Below, one piece after another: positions 54,231 to 64,000 of a stretch of DNA of 64,000 nucleotides (position 1 is the stretch's first letter; each line of letters opens with the position of its first letter). The DNA is from Simmondsia chinensis (Eukaryota; Streptophyta; Magnoliopsida; Caryophyllales; Simmondsiaceae), in assembly GCA_018398585.1 (NCBI GenBank), contig JAGTTD010000015.1, positions 29,965,478 through 30,029,477 on the forward strand. Direction: 5' to 3'. A program made the translations under genes and the position numbers. The notes beneath the pieces are model-generated. The model was not told where the DNA came from. It ran no database searches and saw only the letters and a program-made list of their open reading frames with translations.

Positions 54231-54421
54231 CACATATAACAAGGCTAACTTATTAAAATTTATGACCTAAACAATAATATTTTTTATTCATCCTTCTTTT
54301 CTTTAAAAAAAAAAAAAAAAAAAGCTTTAAATTGGGCCACTGGACTCAGAACAAATAATGGACCATATTACCCAGCCATATTTAATAAAGGATTATTAGG
54401 ACCTTCACATGAGCCAAACTG

Positions 54422-54452
<31 letters not shown>

Positions 54453-54522
54453 GCCGAGAAGACGGTTCCACAACGCACATCCCTTTTTAAAAACTTTTAT
54501 TATTTTTTTTTTTAAATAAAGA

Positions 54523-54562
<40 letters not shown>

Positions 54563-54609
54563 TATAAATAAAATAGTTGAAACCTACTTTCACTAACCAT
54601 CCTAAAAAT
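53818..54609. other. AT-rich stretch with microsatellites
   Basis: TA repeats at 54187-54224 and 54526-54555, A runs at 54305-54323 and 54422-54446. This may be the leader of the Copia element plus later insertions. No gene. Confidence 0.5.
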
Positions 54610-54950
54610 CAGCCGCATGTTATGGGTGATGGGATAAGCAGTGACCCCCAATCACCAACTCCGACGCCGTCGATCTTTCAGCCACGGAGGCTGGAAAATC
54701 AAGGTTGACTCCCGTTCACGTCTAGCCATCCGTCGCGCCAAGTCTTTGCTCCCTGTATCCTGCCTCGCCAAGCTATCCGCCAATCACGAGGCTACATCCC
54801 GTCTAGTCTTGGCCTCCTATTCCCGCTTATTCCTGGCTCGCCCTCCTTGACCTGTTTGATCTACTAAAGGCTATTTGGCGGTTGCATCATGTACTTTCTA
54901 TGAATTTTTATTTTTCGTATTTACTTTCTGTATATCAAACGAGGCCGATG
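54610..54950. other. GC-richer block of unknown nature
   Basis: A 69-codon plus-strand ORF (54641-54850) with many Arg and Ser is not recognised. The block ends in TATCAAACGAGGCC, like the right end of the Harbinger MITE at 12735-12753, so it may be part of such an element. Confidence 0.3.
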
Positions 54951-57025
54951 TTGTCTATTTTGTAGAATTTCACGTGTAATAACTCTGGGTTTTTCCTCTT
55001 CATTGGAAGAAGGGTGTGCAAGATTGTCGTAGGTCTTGTGAATGTACCACATGCATAATAATTAAAAATATGGTAAAAAAAAATAACTATTCATTTTAAA
55101 ATAATTTTATTTTATATATTCAACATTTAGATTTAATTATATATATATATATATATAATATGTATTTAAAACATGCATATAAAATATTAGCATTGTTAGT
55201 GCCTTTTAGGCTTGAGGTTTGGATAATCTGATGCGAAACCTTTGAAAATTCGGATCTAGCAATAATAGACACAAAACAATAGAGACGAAAACGAACACCA
55301 AAGGAAAGTAACTGAATTACCTAGCCGGAAAAAAATGTGAAATGGAAGAAGAACAAATGAGATATATGTGGTTCGGACTATAAGCCTACATCCACAAGCC
55401 TTGGTTTTCAGAGCTATCAATCCACTATTAGTATTTTAAGTTTTATAATTATAGACGAGCATTGATTACAATACTTGTGTCGTAACCATGGTCTTGGGAA
55501 CAGACGCCTTGTTGTTTGTGAACCAGACTTGTTAAAATACATATTTGTGTTCTGCTCTCTAACTCTTCATCTTTATGGTACTGGTGGGTTCATGGAGAGG
55601 TGATCAATAAAAAGAGAGGAGAGGATTCCATTCACCACATTCTTTGGTTCACATTGCATATTCCAGGCATTCATTTATGCTTTGACTAGTTAGCTGTGCG
55701 AGCTTGAGGACTCGAGAGTGAATATTGAGGCACGAGGTTCAGGACGTTTAATCTTCATGTGTGTTTTGTGGTTCAGCTAATGAGTCTCATGGTCATCTCT
55801 TCTTCTCCTATTCTTTCTCAGTATTTATTTGAAGTAGAAGCAAGCACTTCGACTGCTTGGCTTGCGCACCCGTTGAGCATGATCTTAGCTTGAGCTTCTA
55901 GGCGTCGTACTTTCGGGTGAGAAGTTGATCATGCCATTACTCGCCTTTACTTGTCAGCAATCATCTACATCCTCAGATATGAGCAAAACCTTTTAGAGGC
56001 ATCAATCTACCAACTACTGCTATGACTAAGGAGATTACAGGCTTGGTTCAGAGTGATCACTTGCTTAACGATCCAGTGCTTAGTGCTGCTCATCATCATT
56101 CTGATCTTCCTCAACAATGGGGGATAGAGCATTAGTCCTTATTTTGGTTTTGAGTTCTGATGTTCGGCTTTGTATCCTTGCTTTTACTGTTTTGCTTTCT
56201 ATAATTGATTTTCATTTGATTTCTCTTATAGGCTTTAGTTACGACTTAAGATATACCTCTCGTATACTTGTATATATCTTTTTTTTAAGTCATAACAAAT
56301 GACTGAAAGTCGTGTTTCTAAGTCTTTTTTTTCCCGGTCTAAGCAAAAAAATTGCAAAATTATTGAAATGGAAGTATGAGGTAGCATAAAGTTAAATTTC
56401 ATATTTTCGTTTTGACTATTGTAAAAGATATTCACGCCATTAGTGCTTTCCTGGAGCATGTATCTTCTCTCATTTGTTTAGAGAAGTTAACCGGTCTGTT
56501 GATTAGTTAGCAAATGTTGGCTACGAGAGTACGAGTATTTCTATTTGGGATTATACTCCCTCCAGTAATGTCACTTCTATTTCAAGAGCTGGCGTCCTTG
56601 GATTTACTCTCTTGAGAGGTCGTCCATGAGGACGTGTGGCTCTGGCCTTACCTTTGTAACCAAAAAAAAAAGTATCAAGCTCAAATAAAAGACCAATTAC
56701 TTGACTATATACTTGTTGTATGCAAATGGCCGGAGATGTCTGATAAAACGTGTTGGTCCTTTGCCATACGAGGGCACTGCTCGGTGAGTTCTTTTTCGGA
56801 GTATGAATGAGCAGAGCCAACTCGTGAGGGCAAAGCTCGAAAAACTCAGCTCGTAGAAAGAGTAAAATGTGTGTAATCTTATCCTTATAGGATGCTACTG
56901 TGTAGAAATACTTTCCTAATAAAATCTCTCTGCTAAAGTTAGAGGGTTGTTGTTACCTTTCCTTTATGAAAATGGAAATCTATAAATAAGCAAACCCTTA
57001 TTATAAAAATATATATATATATATA
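54951..57025. other. Non-coding stretch with LTR-like piece
   Basis: 55240-55520 (ATGTGGTTCGG, CTACATCCACAAGCC) resembles the wording of plant Copia LTRs and may be a solo LTR. 55520-56110 is more balanced in composition but has no long frame. TA microsatellites lie near 55139-55158 and 57009-57028. Otherwise nothing recognised. Confidence 0.35.
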
Positions 57026-57405
57026 TATTTACATCAAATGTCCCTGTATTTTGTCTATTATATCAATTTAGTCATTGTACTTTTAATTGTATCAATTTAG
57101 TCCCTGAATAATTTAAAATCTGTTAATTTAGTCCTTTGGTCAAATTTAAGCTAAGTTAATGACATAATTTTGAACAAAAAAATTATGTTAGATACAAGTA
57201 ACTTATTATAAATTCATCCGTTTACTCTATTTAACCCAATTCGTGGTCAAACCATTAAAATTTTTAAAAAAAAACTTAGTATAAAATTTTCCCTAACCAC
57301 AAAATTGACACAATTTGAATTGTATTGGAACTAAATTGACACAATTAAAAGTACAAGGACTAAATTAACACAATAAATAAAGTACAGGGACCTTTGGCGT
57401 AAATA
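57026..57405. mobile_element. Long-TIR MITE (TCCCTGTA type)
   Basis: About 75 bp inverted ends: ATGTCCCTGTATTTTG, TCAATTTAGTC and TACTTTTAATTGTATCAA at the left, their complements at the right (CACAATTAAAAGTACAAGG, AGTACAGGGACC). Non-coding. Confidence 0.65.
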
Positions 57406-57415
57406 ACCCAAAAAG

Positions 57416-57958
57416 ATTATCACTGAAGTAACATGAGATTTGAACAATTATCACTAAAGTATCTTAATTTTTCAATATCTATACATTAAGGTACCCTGAG
57501 GTTTTAATATTTTATTACATAGGTATTTTATGTCCAAATTTAATGAATTTTTGTAAGAATCTGATCAATTTATGCAAAAAATGTTGATATACATGATTAC
57601 AATTAGATATATATAAGTCATGCCAATTTTTTCCACAAAAATTTAGCAAATTACAAAAAACAATTTACCGAATGTTGATATAAATTATCTAGATAGTGTC
57701 ATGTTAGCGTTTTTCGGCAAAAAATTATCAAATGAACATACTAATATATTATTAGAATCATTTTCCATTTTAGCAATTTTCAACGAAAATCTATCAAATT
57801 TCAGCCAAAGGGTATTTGTTTGATAGAATTTTAAAACTTTGGAGTACCTAAGTGGTAAAACGTTTAAAACTTCTGTTACCTCACCGTATATATTAAAATG
57901 TTAAGTTATTTATGTGACAACTAACCAAACATCAGGGTACTTAAGTAATAATTTTCCA
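57416..57958. mobile_element. Long-TIR MITE (ACTTAAGTACC type), copy 2
   Basis: GATTATCACTGAAGTAACAT and CAATTATCACTAAAGTATC at the left, GGGTACTTAAGTAATAATTT at the right; inside resembles 46527-47062 (AAATTTGATGAATTTTYG words). Confidence 0.55.
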
Positions 57959-58129
57959 AAAAAGTGGGTAAAGTACATGAATTATAGTGTGAGTAACCTT
58001 ATAGTAGGAAATCAAACCTGTATTATTATAGCCAAGTATCCCCACCCTTAAAATTTTCGAAATTTCTATCCAAACAAATTTTAAGGGGAGTTATCAAAAG
58101 CCTCTAAACTTCAATCTAAGCGATTCTAA

Positions 58130-58372
58130 GAAGTGTTTCTTGGTGTGTATCTGCTTCGGTGCTTCGGCTTCATCCGCTACCCTGCTTGTTCTAGTCTTTT
58201 CCCGTGTTTGTGTTGTTTTCCCGGTTTTGTTGATTGTTTTTTGGTGACTGTTGTTTTCCTTGTTTGTTCTGGTCTCCTTTTGTATTCATTACCGTTTTAC
58301 GGGGTGGCTAAGGGCTCGCATTGTCGAGTTACCTGTATGTACTACGGCTATGCCGATAATTATCAGAAAAAA
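58130..58372 (+). mobile_element. L1-type LINE 3' end
   Basis: T/G-rich 3' UTR with TTTTACGGGGTGGCTAAGGG, CTCGCATTGTCGAGTT, ACTACGGCTATGCCGATAAT and a poly A run (58363-58372). The 88-codon ORF over it is not a recognisable protein. Confidence 0.65.
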
Positions 58373-58984
58373 AAAGCAATTCTAAGAAGTGTCATTTAAT
58401 ATTTTAAGTCATAGAACTAAAAAACAAGAAATCCATGTTTTTACTATATAATTTTGCAAAGTATATAATATTATATCTTTTTTTATATTATTCCTAAGTA
58501 TTCTCCCCCTGAAAACCTCATAAATCTGAAATCTTAAAATTCTAAAGCCTCCCAGTTAACAAATATTAAAAAAAGGAAAAAAAAAATATATTCTTAAAAA
58601 CAAAACATTTTTTATGCATCACACGGGATAACACTGGCTCTTTATTATTTTAAAAGTAATACAGTAAAGACACATGCATAAGAAATATATCTTGGGATAT
58701 TATTAGAGAAATACAACTAGACTTCACAAGTAGTATCGTAGCTGAGGCTTAATGAACACTCGGGACCCTAACAACGACTCCTGGCGATTGACCACAACGA
58801 AAACCAGACGGCATGAAAGGCTTCCTGGTATACGAGTTCCTTCCATGACTACTTGGGTGTAGACATGTTCGTTCTCTCTTTTTATCTAGTTCTGCCTTGG
58901 TTACTGGTGACCCGAGCTGCTCTAACCGTGACAACTTTCCCATAAAAGTTAGATCGAATTGTGTTCAACTCGCAATAACATTTA
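58373..58984. other. Intergenic stretch
   Basis: AT-rich to 58730. 58749-58943 has a 64-codon minus ORF of balanced composition (TKAELDKKRERTCLH) that I do not recognise; it may be chance. Confidence 0.35.
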
Positions 58985-59222
58985 GTATGCAGCATTTGAA
59001 GTGCCTCGAGAGCTCCCACCTAAGCAGGGTCTGGGGGGTGGATGTACGTAGCCTTTTCCCTTCATGATGCTACCCTGAAGAGAAGCTGTTTCCGAGAACC
59101 CCAAACTGAGGGGTGCAACACGAGGACTTCCCAGGAGGTTTCCCATCTTAGTACTACTCTCGCTCAAGCACGCTTAACTTCGAAGTTCTAATAAAATCCG
59201 ATGCTTGCATGTTGATACGCTT
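58985..59222 (-). mobile_element. 5S-headed SINE near the myosin gene
   Basis: Minus strand: decayed 5S head (GGATTTTATTAGAACTTCGA, AGTTAAGCGTGCTTGAGCG), then the shared 3' domain to GGCACTTCAAATGC. Tail and target duplication are not clear, so it is an older copy. It ends about 220 bp before the likely myosin TATA box. Confidence 0.75.
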
Positions 59223-59494
59223 AACTTTGTAGAATAATGTTGTCACTACTAATAAAGAACAATTTGATAAGAGATCTACTTTAGATCCTTACACACCGTC
59301 GTTTGGACTTTTATTAAATATATATAACTTTTAGACTAAAATATTATTTTATAAAGTTTATCAACTAAAAAATTAATACACCGAATATTAGGATACTAAT
59401 GTATAATTTTCCCTATTAATTGCATCTGCGCCCCCTGATTCCCAAACATATAAATTTCCAGAGGGGGGAGAGAGAGAGAGAAAGAGGGAGAGTT
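59223..59494 (+). promoter_or_regulatory. Myosin upstream region and leader start
   Basis: ATATAAAT at 59448-59455 may be a TATA box; a GA-rich run (59463-59492) follows, a common plant leader or core-promoter motif bound by BPC-type factors. The transcription start is not determined. Confidence 0.45.
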
Positions 59495-59841
59495 ATGGCA
59501 GCCACGAAGCTCCAACAAAGTTGCAAACTTTTAGGGCAATTCAACGTTTCCGAATCTTTAGGGTTTGTAAGCAAATGCCTTACCATACAAAGATTCAACC
59601 CCAACGTCTACAAATCTCGTTCAATTTCCTCCTTTTCAGAACATTTTGATCCCCTTCTATACCTTTCAATTCTGATTATTGAGATTTTTTCAAGAATTTG
59701 TCGATCAGATCGTTATCGAATGCAAAATTTGATTTTGAATGAAGAAAATGTGTCCAATTGAGAATGTGGGTGGAGGAGATTGGATTGGTGTTGTTGGATG
59801 ATGTTGCTGAGTTATTGATTGGGATTTTGTGGAAATTATAA
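59495..59841 (+). promoter_or_regulatory. Two serial upstream ORFs in the myosin leader
   Basis: uORF1 59495-59761 (88 codons before TGA) begins MAATKLQQSCKLLGQFNVSE. uORF2 59764-59841 (25 codons) begins MWVEEIGLVLLDDVAEL and ends TAA one base before the proposed myosin ATG at 59843. Neither resembles a known domain to me. If transcribed as one leader they should reduce or gate myosin translation. An undetected intron or a separate gene are alternatives. Confidence 0.4.
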
Positions 59842-59842
59842 G

Positions 59843-62800
59843 ATGGTATGTGAGATTTTAGATATGAAGTTGTGTTGATTTTGATTTTGATGCCCTACCT
59901 ATATGGATTTGTTATGAGTTGATTGTTTTTGTGAAGAAATCAATTGTTTTAAAAGCTTAAGCTGATGAGTGAAGGTCCAAGAATGGTTTTGTACCACGCA
60001 AATGCCCATTGGGTTTAAAACGTGGATATTGCATGGGTTCACTTCATATCTTATGCTTAAATTATGTTAATATTAAAAATGGGGGTGTTGAGATTCGAAT
60101 AGGAGACCTCTTGGTCATCAAGGCTTCAATATCATGTCAAGGGATCATCTGTTCCAAAAGTTTAGCCTCATGAGTGAAGCCTAGGATTGGTTTTATACTA
60201 TGATACCCCCTTAGGCAAACGCTTATTGAATTTGAAGCACAGATAATGCACAGGCCTATCCATACCTTATGCTCGAAATATATTAATTGTTAGAACGGGG
60301 TTGTTGGGGCTCAAACTCTTGATCTTCAGCCAATAAGGCTGAACTAGCTTTCTCAGAAGTTAAGCTGATGGGTGCAAGTCTAGGAATGGTTTTAGACATC
60401 TTGATACTTGAGTGTCCTTCCGTTCCTGCATTACTATGAGATGGAGTGCTTGCTTTTTTTCCCTCTCTATAATCAAGGATCACCAGGAAGGCTTCTCCTC
60501 TAGCATAAAGCAAGAATTTCCAACCCTTTCTTATCAATCAAACTTTTGCTTTAAGTACCGTTTCTAAGCAAGCTTAGGTGCATCTCGACTAATTCCCGAG
60601 TTACACACATTATCTGGTTGAAAGTTTCTTATGTGGAATGAGATAAGTTAGGCCCCATAGACTTAACATGTGGCCCCAGGGAATTTGCACCAACGGTGGG
60701 ATTCAAATCCCAAATTTACACTTCATGAGGTACCAATCCAAGTGCCTTACCACTTGAGCTAACCCTTTGGGATCCGAATGTGGGCTTTGTATATTATGTA
60801 TTTATCTGCTGTACAAGTTTTCTGCTACTGCATTGTGTTTGCAATTCATGTTAACAATTGAGAATTGCTCAAATATTGGGCTTAATCAGTCATCATTTAT
60901 GGATTACTGTAAACTACATTGAATATGAAATTCATTTAGCTTCCGCGCTCCCCGAATCGCTTGGAAAGTAGCTCCTCAAATCAGCATTAACGTGTTGGTT
61001 ATATGTTGCGCTTTTTTTTTATAGCAAAAGAAATAGAATTAAGATAGAAAAGGTCCGTTGCACTTGTATCTTTCATGAGTTTGAGCTTGTACATTCAGAG
61101 TATATTAATTGTTCCCAACTGCTGCAGGCGACAAAAGTGAACATACTTGTCGGTTCCCATGTTTGGGTTGAGGACCCGGAAGTCTGTTGGATTGACGGCC
61201 AAGTAACAAAACTTAATGGAGACCAAGTGGAAATTCAGACTACCAATGGGAAGAAGGTAAGCTAACTCTTTGCTATATGTGTTTGCTTATCTTATAACTT
61301 GATTAACATATGTTTTTCCCCTTCCTATTTATAATTTGTCGTTATGAGAATTAATAGATTTGTATTCATTCATGATTATAATTAGATGACCTACTTTCTT
61401 GTGTACAGTTTTTGCGTTAGGGACAAGGAACTTAAAGTTGCTCTGCGACTTTAGAAACTAATTTTTCTCCTCTTTTGGACTGAATACAAGTTCTTTTGCA
61501 TGTTTTTAATATGATTGATCCTTTGCCAAGTGGGAAGCATTATATTTGAGAGTTCTTCTGCCTTAACGAGTAGAAAAGAAGCTACTTCTGAGTCTTCCTT
61601 TTTTTTTTTTTCCTTTTTAAATCTACTTTCTTTTATTCTTTCATGTCTTTACATTATAGAGCCCCTCAAGGGCTTCCTTCCTAGGATTACAAAAGGGGGA
61701 GGGGTTGACTTTTTGACGTCTGTCTTGCATGTTAAATATGAGTCATGTTGCAGTGTCATTTGTTGCTTCAAGGATCATTTTATGCACAGATAGGGGCTAG
61801 AGTCGGTCTTGAGATTTTAGGTGACCAAACAAGTTTTAATTGGTGGGGTCTTTTTTTTGGCAAAGGAGGTGTCCGTATTAGCTTAAACATTCATTAAATA
61901 ATTCACTTATATTATGGAATCAACCCATATGCTGATGCTTTATATTATATGTGTTACATTGTACATTAGGTTTGTTGTTTCTCTAGTTATGAATGTTGAT
62001 ATGTTGTAGAAGCAAACCCATAACATAATTCCGAAAGGGCCTTAAACAAATTGGGCGCTTCAAGCAATTGCTTGGATTACCTAGGGTCTTAACCGGCCCC
62101 GACAGGGGCATTGATGCTTATCTCTTCTTCCATGTCTTACCATTCTTATATGTTCACACTTGATAGGTTGTTGCAAACTTATCCAAAATATATCCAAAGG
62201 ACACGGAAGCACCTGCTGGCGGAGAAGATGACATGACTAAGCTGTCATATTTGCATGAGCCTGGCGTTCTGCAGAATATGGGAACACGATATGCTCTTAA
62301 TATAATCTACGTAAGTTTCGTATGCATTTAGTTGCGGTTCAAAAATTTATATACAATCTTGTGAGAGAAAATCATCAATTGCTGCAGCTGTGGACGGCTC
62401 TGTTATAATACCATATCCTACTCTTTGACATAATGGCAGACATACACTGGAAATATCCTTATTGCTGTCAATCCATTTCAAAGACTGCCTCATTTATATG
62501 ATACTCAAATGATGGGCCATTACAAGGGAGCACCACTTGGCGAGCTTAGTCCTCATGTTTTTGCAATTGCTGATGTAGCATACAGGCAATATCTTGTATC
62601 CAACTTTTTCTTCCCATAGTTTAGCTAAGGGCTTGTTTGGTATCCTTTTCTGTTTCCTTTTTGGTTTTTGAGAAACTAAAAACCATATTTGTTGTCTAGT
62701 TTTTGGTTTCTTATTTTCAGTTTGAGTTAACTGAAGTGGGAAACCAAAAAACTAGGAAAAAAAACCATTTTCAAATATTGATTTTTTGTTTTTCAAAAAT

Positions 62801-64000
62801 CAAAACTGCAAAGAGAAAACGATACCAAAAGTCCCTAGATTTCTGCTAGATTGCATGCTGACTGTGTGTCTTGATCAGGGCCATGATCAATGAAGGGAAA
62901 AGCAACTCCATTCTCGTGAGTGGTGAAAGTGGTGCCGGCAAGACTGAGACCACTAAAATGCTCATGCGCTACCTCGCCTATTTGGGGGGCCGTGCTGCAA
63001 CTGAAGGAAGGACTGTCGAGCAGCAAGTCTTGGAGGTAAAACAGGCATTTTACTGTTAATGTTTCATGTCAACCAGCCATTTCCAAGTGTTCAGGGTTTT
63101 ACTTTTAGGTTGTTACTGAGACAAACTAGTGGTATTGAGATTTATGTGGATGACTCATACGAGTTCTTCTGAATTGTCTCTCAATTTTGCTAACTGAATT
63201 CAACTAAGCAATTCTTTTGAATCTATTGTAGTCAAATCCTGTCCTGGAAGCTTTTGGCAATGCAAAAACAGTTCGCAATAACAATTCAAGGTGTGCCTCT
63301 GCCTTCTTATGCTCGGTGATTCTCAATTAACTATATCTAATTTTTATTTGACAATATCAAGAAACAGGAGACATAGTTTATTTAGTTCAGATGATGCGTG
63401 TATTCTAAATGGTTAAATGTGGTATTTCATTAGCTCAATAGAAGGAATGGGAGACAAGTTTTTCTTGGGGTGCAAGTTCTTTGTTTTTGTTTTTAATGGT
63501 TAATTATATTGTTTCATTAATCTTGCTTTCAGGTTTCATGCCATGGTTCAGTAAAAATGGCCTGGTTCCTAGAATATGGCGGTTTATGTAATTTGTCTTA
63601 TTTTGTTGGAGTGATAATCAAATGGCTACTTTCATTAATGAACTTGTGCTTTTATCCTCATTAAGCCAATGCTCTCTTGGTCTAGTGATGAGCGTTCTAA
63701 CACGGTTGAGGCCCTAGGATAATGTGGCTTAGGTTCAAATTCCCTCATCTTGAACCCTGCTTACCTACCAAAGATAATCTTCACTGGAATGGAAATATCT
63801 AACTATTATTGATTTCTAATAGCCTAAAGCAGAACATGCAAGCAGATATCGTTTAGATCCCAGCTTCTCATCTGTGTCATTCATATATTTCATCTATCTA
63901 GGAATGGGTGTAATTTTGCAAATCATTTTGAGTTTATTCTTCTAGATAATCTCATGATTGTGTTCTGCAGTCGTTTTGGTAAATTTGTTGAGATTCAGTT
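59843..64000 (+). CDS. Class XI myosin heavy chain, 5' part (exons 1-7, partial)
   Basis: Actin-based motor that moves organelles and vesicles in plant cells. Exons: 59843-59845 (ATG only, proposed), 61128-61256, 62167-62310, 62440-62585, 62879-63035, 63232-63290 and 63971 to the edge; all phases agree. Residues 4-55 form the N-terminal SH3-like domain ([20 protein letters not shown]), then motor sequence [32 protein letters not shown], the P-loop GESGAGKT (about 156-163), [20 protein letters not shown] (switch I region). This wording is typical of myosin XI, not VIII. ATG followed by GTATGTGAG at 59846 is a strong donor and gives [10 protein letters not shown], but the start is inferred. Intron 4 has a GC donor. 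The position usually Glu in LNEIYTYTG is Ile. The rest of the motor, IQ motifs, coiled coil and tail lie beyond the window. Confidence 0.92.
59950..60420. repeat. Three direct repeats in myosin intron 1
   Basis: Blocks starting at about 59955, 60158 and 60355 share TTAAGCTGATGRGTG, TAGGAATGGTTTT and CTTATGCTYRAAATAT, with GGGCTCAAACTCTTGATC-like words, so this may be a tandemly repeated SINE or element piece of about 200 bp. Confidence 0.5.
60655..60780 (-). mobile_element. tRNA-derived SINE in myosin intron 1
   Basis: Minus strand GGGTTAGCTCAAGTGGTAAG (A box) and GGGATTTGAATCCCACC (B box) at tRNA spacing. Tail and target duplication were not resolved. Confidence 0.55.
61793..62106. mobile_element. 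MITE-like element in myosin intron 2
   Basis: GAGTCGGTCTTGAGATTTTA at the left and GGGTCTTAACCGGCCCCGA at the right are partly inverted; words match 44070-44262. Non-coding. Confidence 0.4.
62628..62836. mobile_element. MITE in myosin intron 4
   Basis: Ends AGGGCTTGTTTGGTATCC and GATACCAAAAGTCCCT are inverted; inside are inverted TTTTTGGTTTTTGAG-like arms. It sits 42 bp before the exon 5 acceptor. Confidence 0.65.
63665..63765 (+). mobile_element. tRNA-like SINE in myosin intron 6
   Basis: CTCTTGGTCTAGTGATGAGC (A-box-like) and TAGGTTCAAATTCCC (B-box) at tRNA-like spacing. Limits are uncertain. Confidence 0.45.

Noticed and set aside
54187..54560. Long TA runs as possible structural or origin elements
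   Set aside because: Ordinary plant microsatellites; nothing else supports a special role.
59420..59761. 113-codon ORF as the N-terminus of the myosin
   Set aside because: It ends in a stop before exon 2, shows no myosin sequence, and has no donor that would join it in frame to 61128 in a convincing way; kept only as a possible uORF from the inner ATG at 59495.

Overview
The window is plant nuclear DNA, most likely from a eudicot: AT-rich, intron-bearing genes and densely nested transposable elements. No bacterial-type operons, tRNA genes or genuine rRNA genes were seen. I cannot name the species.

Host genes. (1) A small cluster of potato inhibitor I-type (family I13) serine protease inhibitor genes on the + strand. 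Copy A is a second exon only (7838-8031). Copy B is a complete two-exon gene (13102-14237). Copy C is a complete two-exon gene whose intron was stretched to 2.9 kb by insertions (41808-44908). Duplicated upstream and downstream flanks are scattered between them (6061-6689, 8150-8955, 14812-15300, 16688-19330, 40361-41740, 45009-45640), so the first 45 kb is a segmentally duplicated inhibitor locus exploded by transposons. (2) The 5' end of a class XI myosin gene on the + strand, 59843 to the right edge, with seven exons visible and the P-loop in exon 5. A GA-rich leader with two serial upstream ORFs precedes it.

Mobile DNA, left to right: a broken endogenous pararetrovirus polymerase (2-1138); RTE-clade LINE copies on the - strand (3556-6057, 6709-6907, 26986-27845); SINEs with a 5S-rRNA-derived head and the same 3' domain as the RTE LINE (1732, 12305, 14528, 29549, 43692, 58985); L1 3' ends; Harbinger-, hAT- and Mutator-like MITEs, several with clear target duplications; a non-coding-heavy LTR-type element with a spliced gag-like pseudogene and a long series of hairpin repeats (21390-26930); a Tork/Tnt1-like Copia element with both LTRs (29169-34271); a TRIM concatemer holding an ORF1-only L1 derivative (36785-40315); and a second, truncated Copia element (50575-53817).

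How parts relate. The RTE LINE and the 5S-headed SINEs share their last ~110 bp and TTG-type tails, so the LINE is the likely source of the enzyme that moved the SINEs. Target duplications give the order of some events: a SINE landed in a Harbinger MITE (12124-12753), another in the Copia 3' LTR (29549), another in the intron of inhibitor copy C (43692). The inhibitor copies differ at the predicted P1 residue (Leu, Thr, Phe) but keep a shared 3' UTR hairpin next to the poly(A) signal. All family calls come from reading motifs; no database search was possible.
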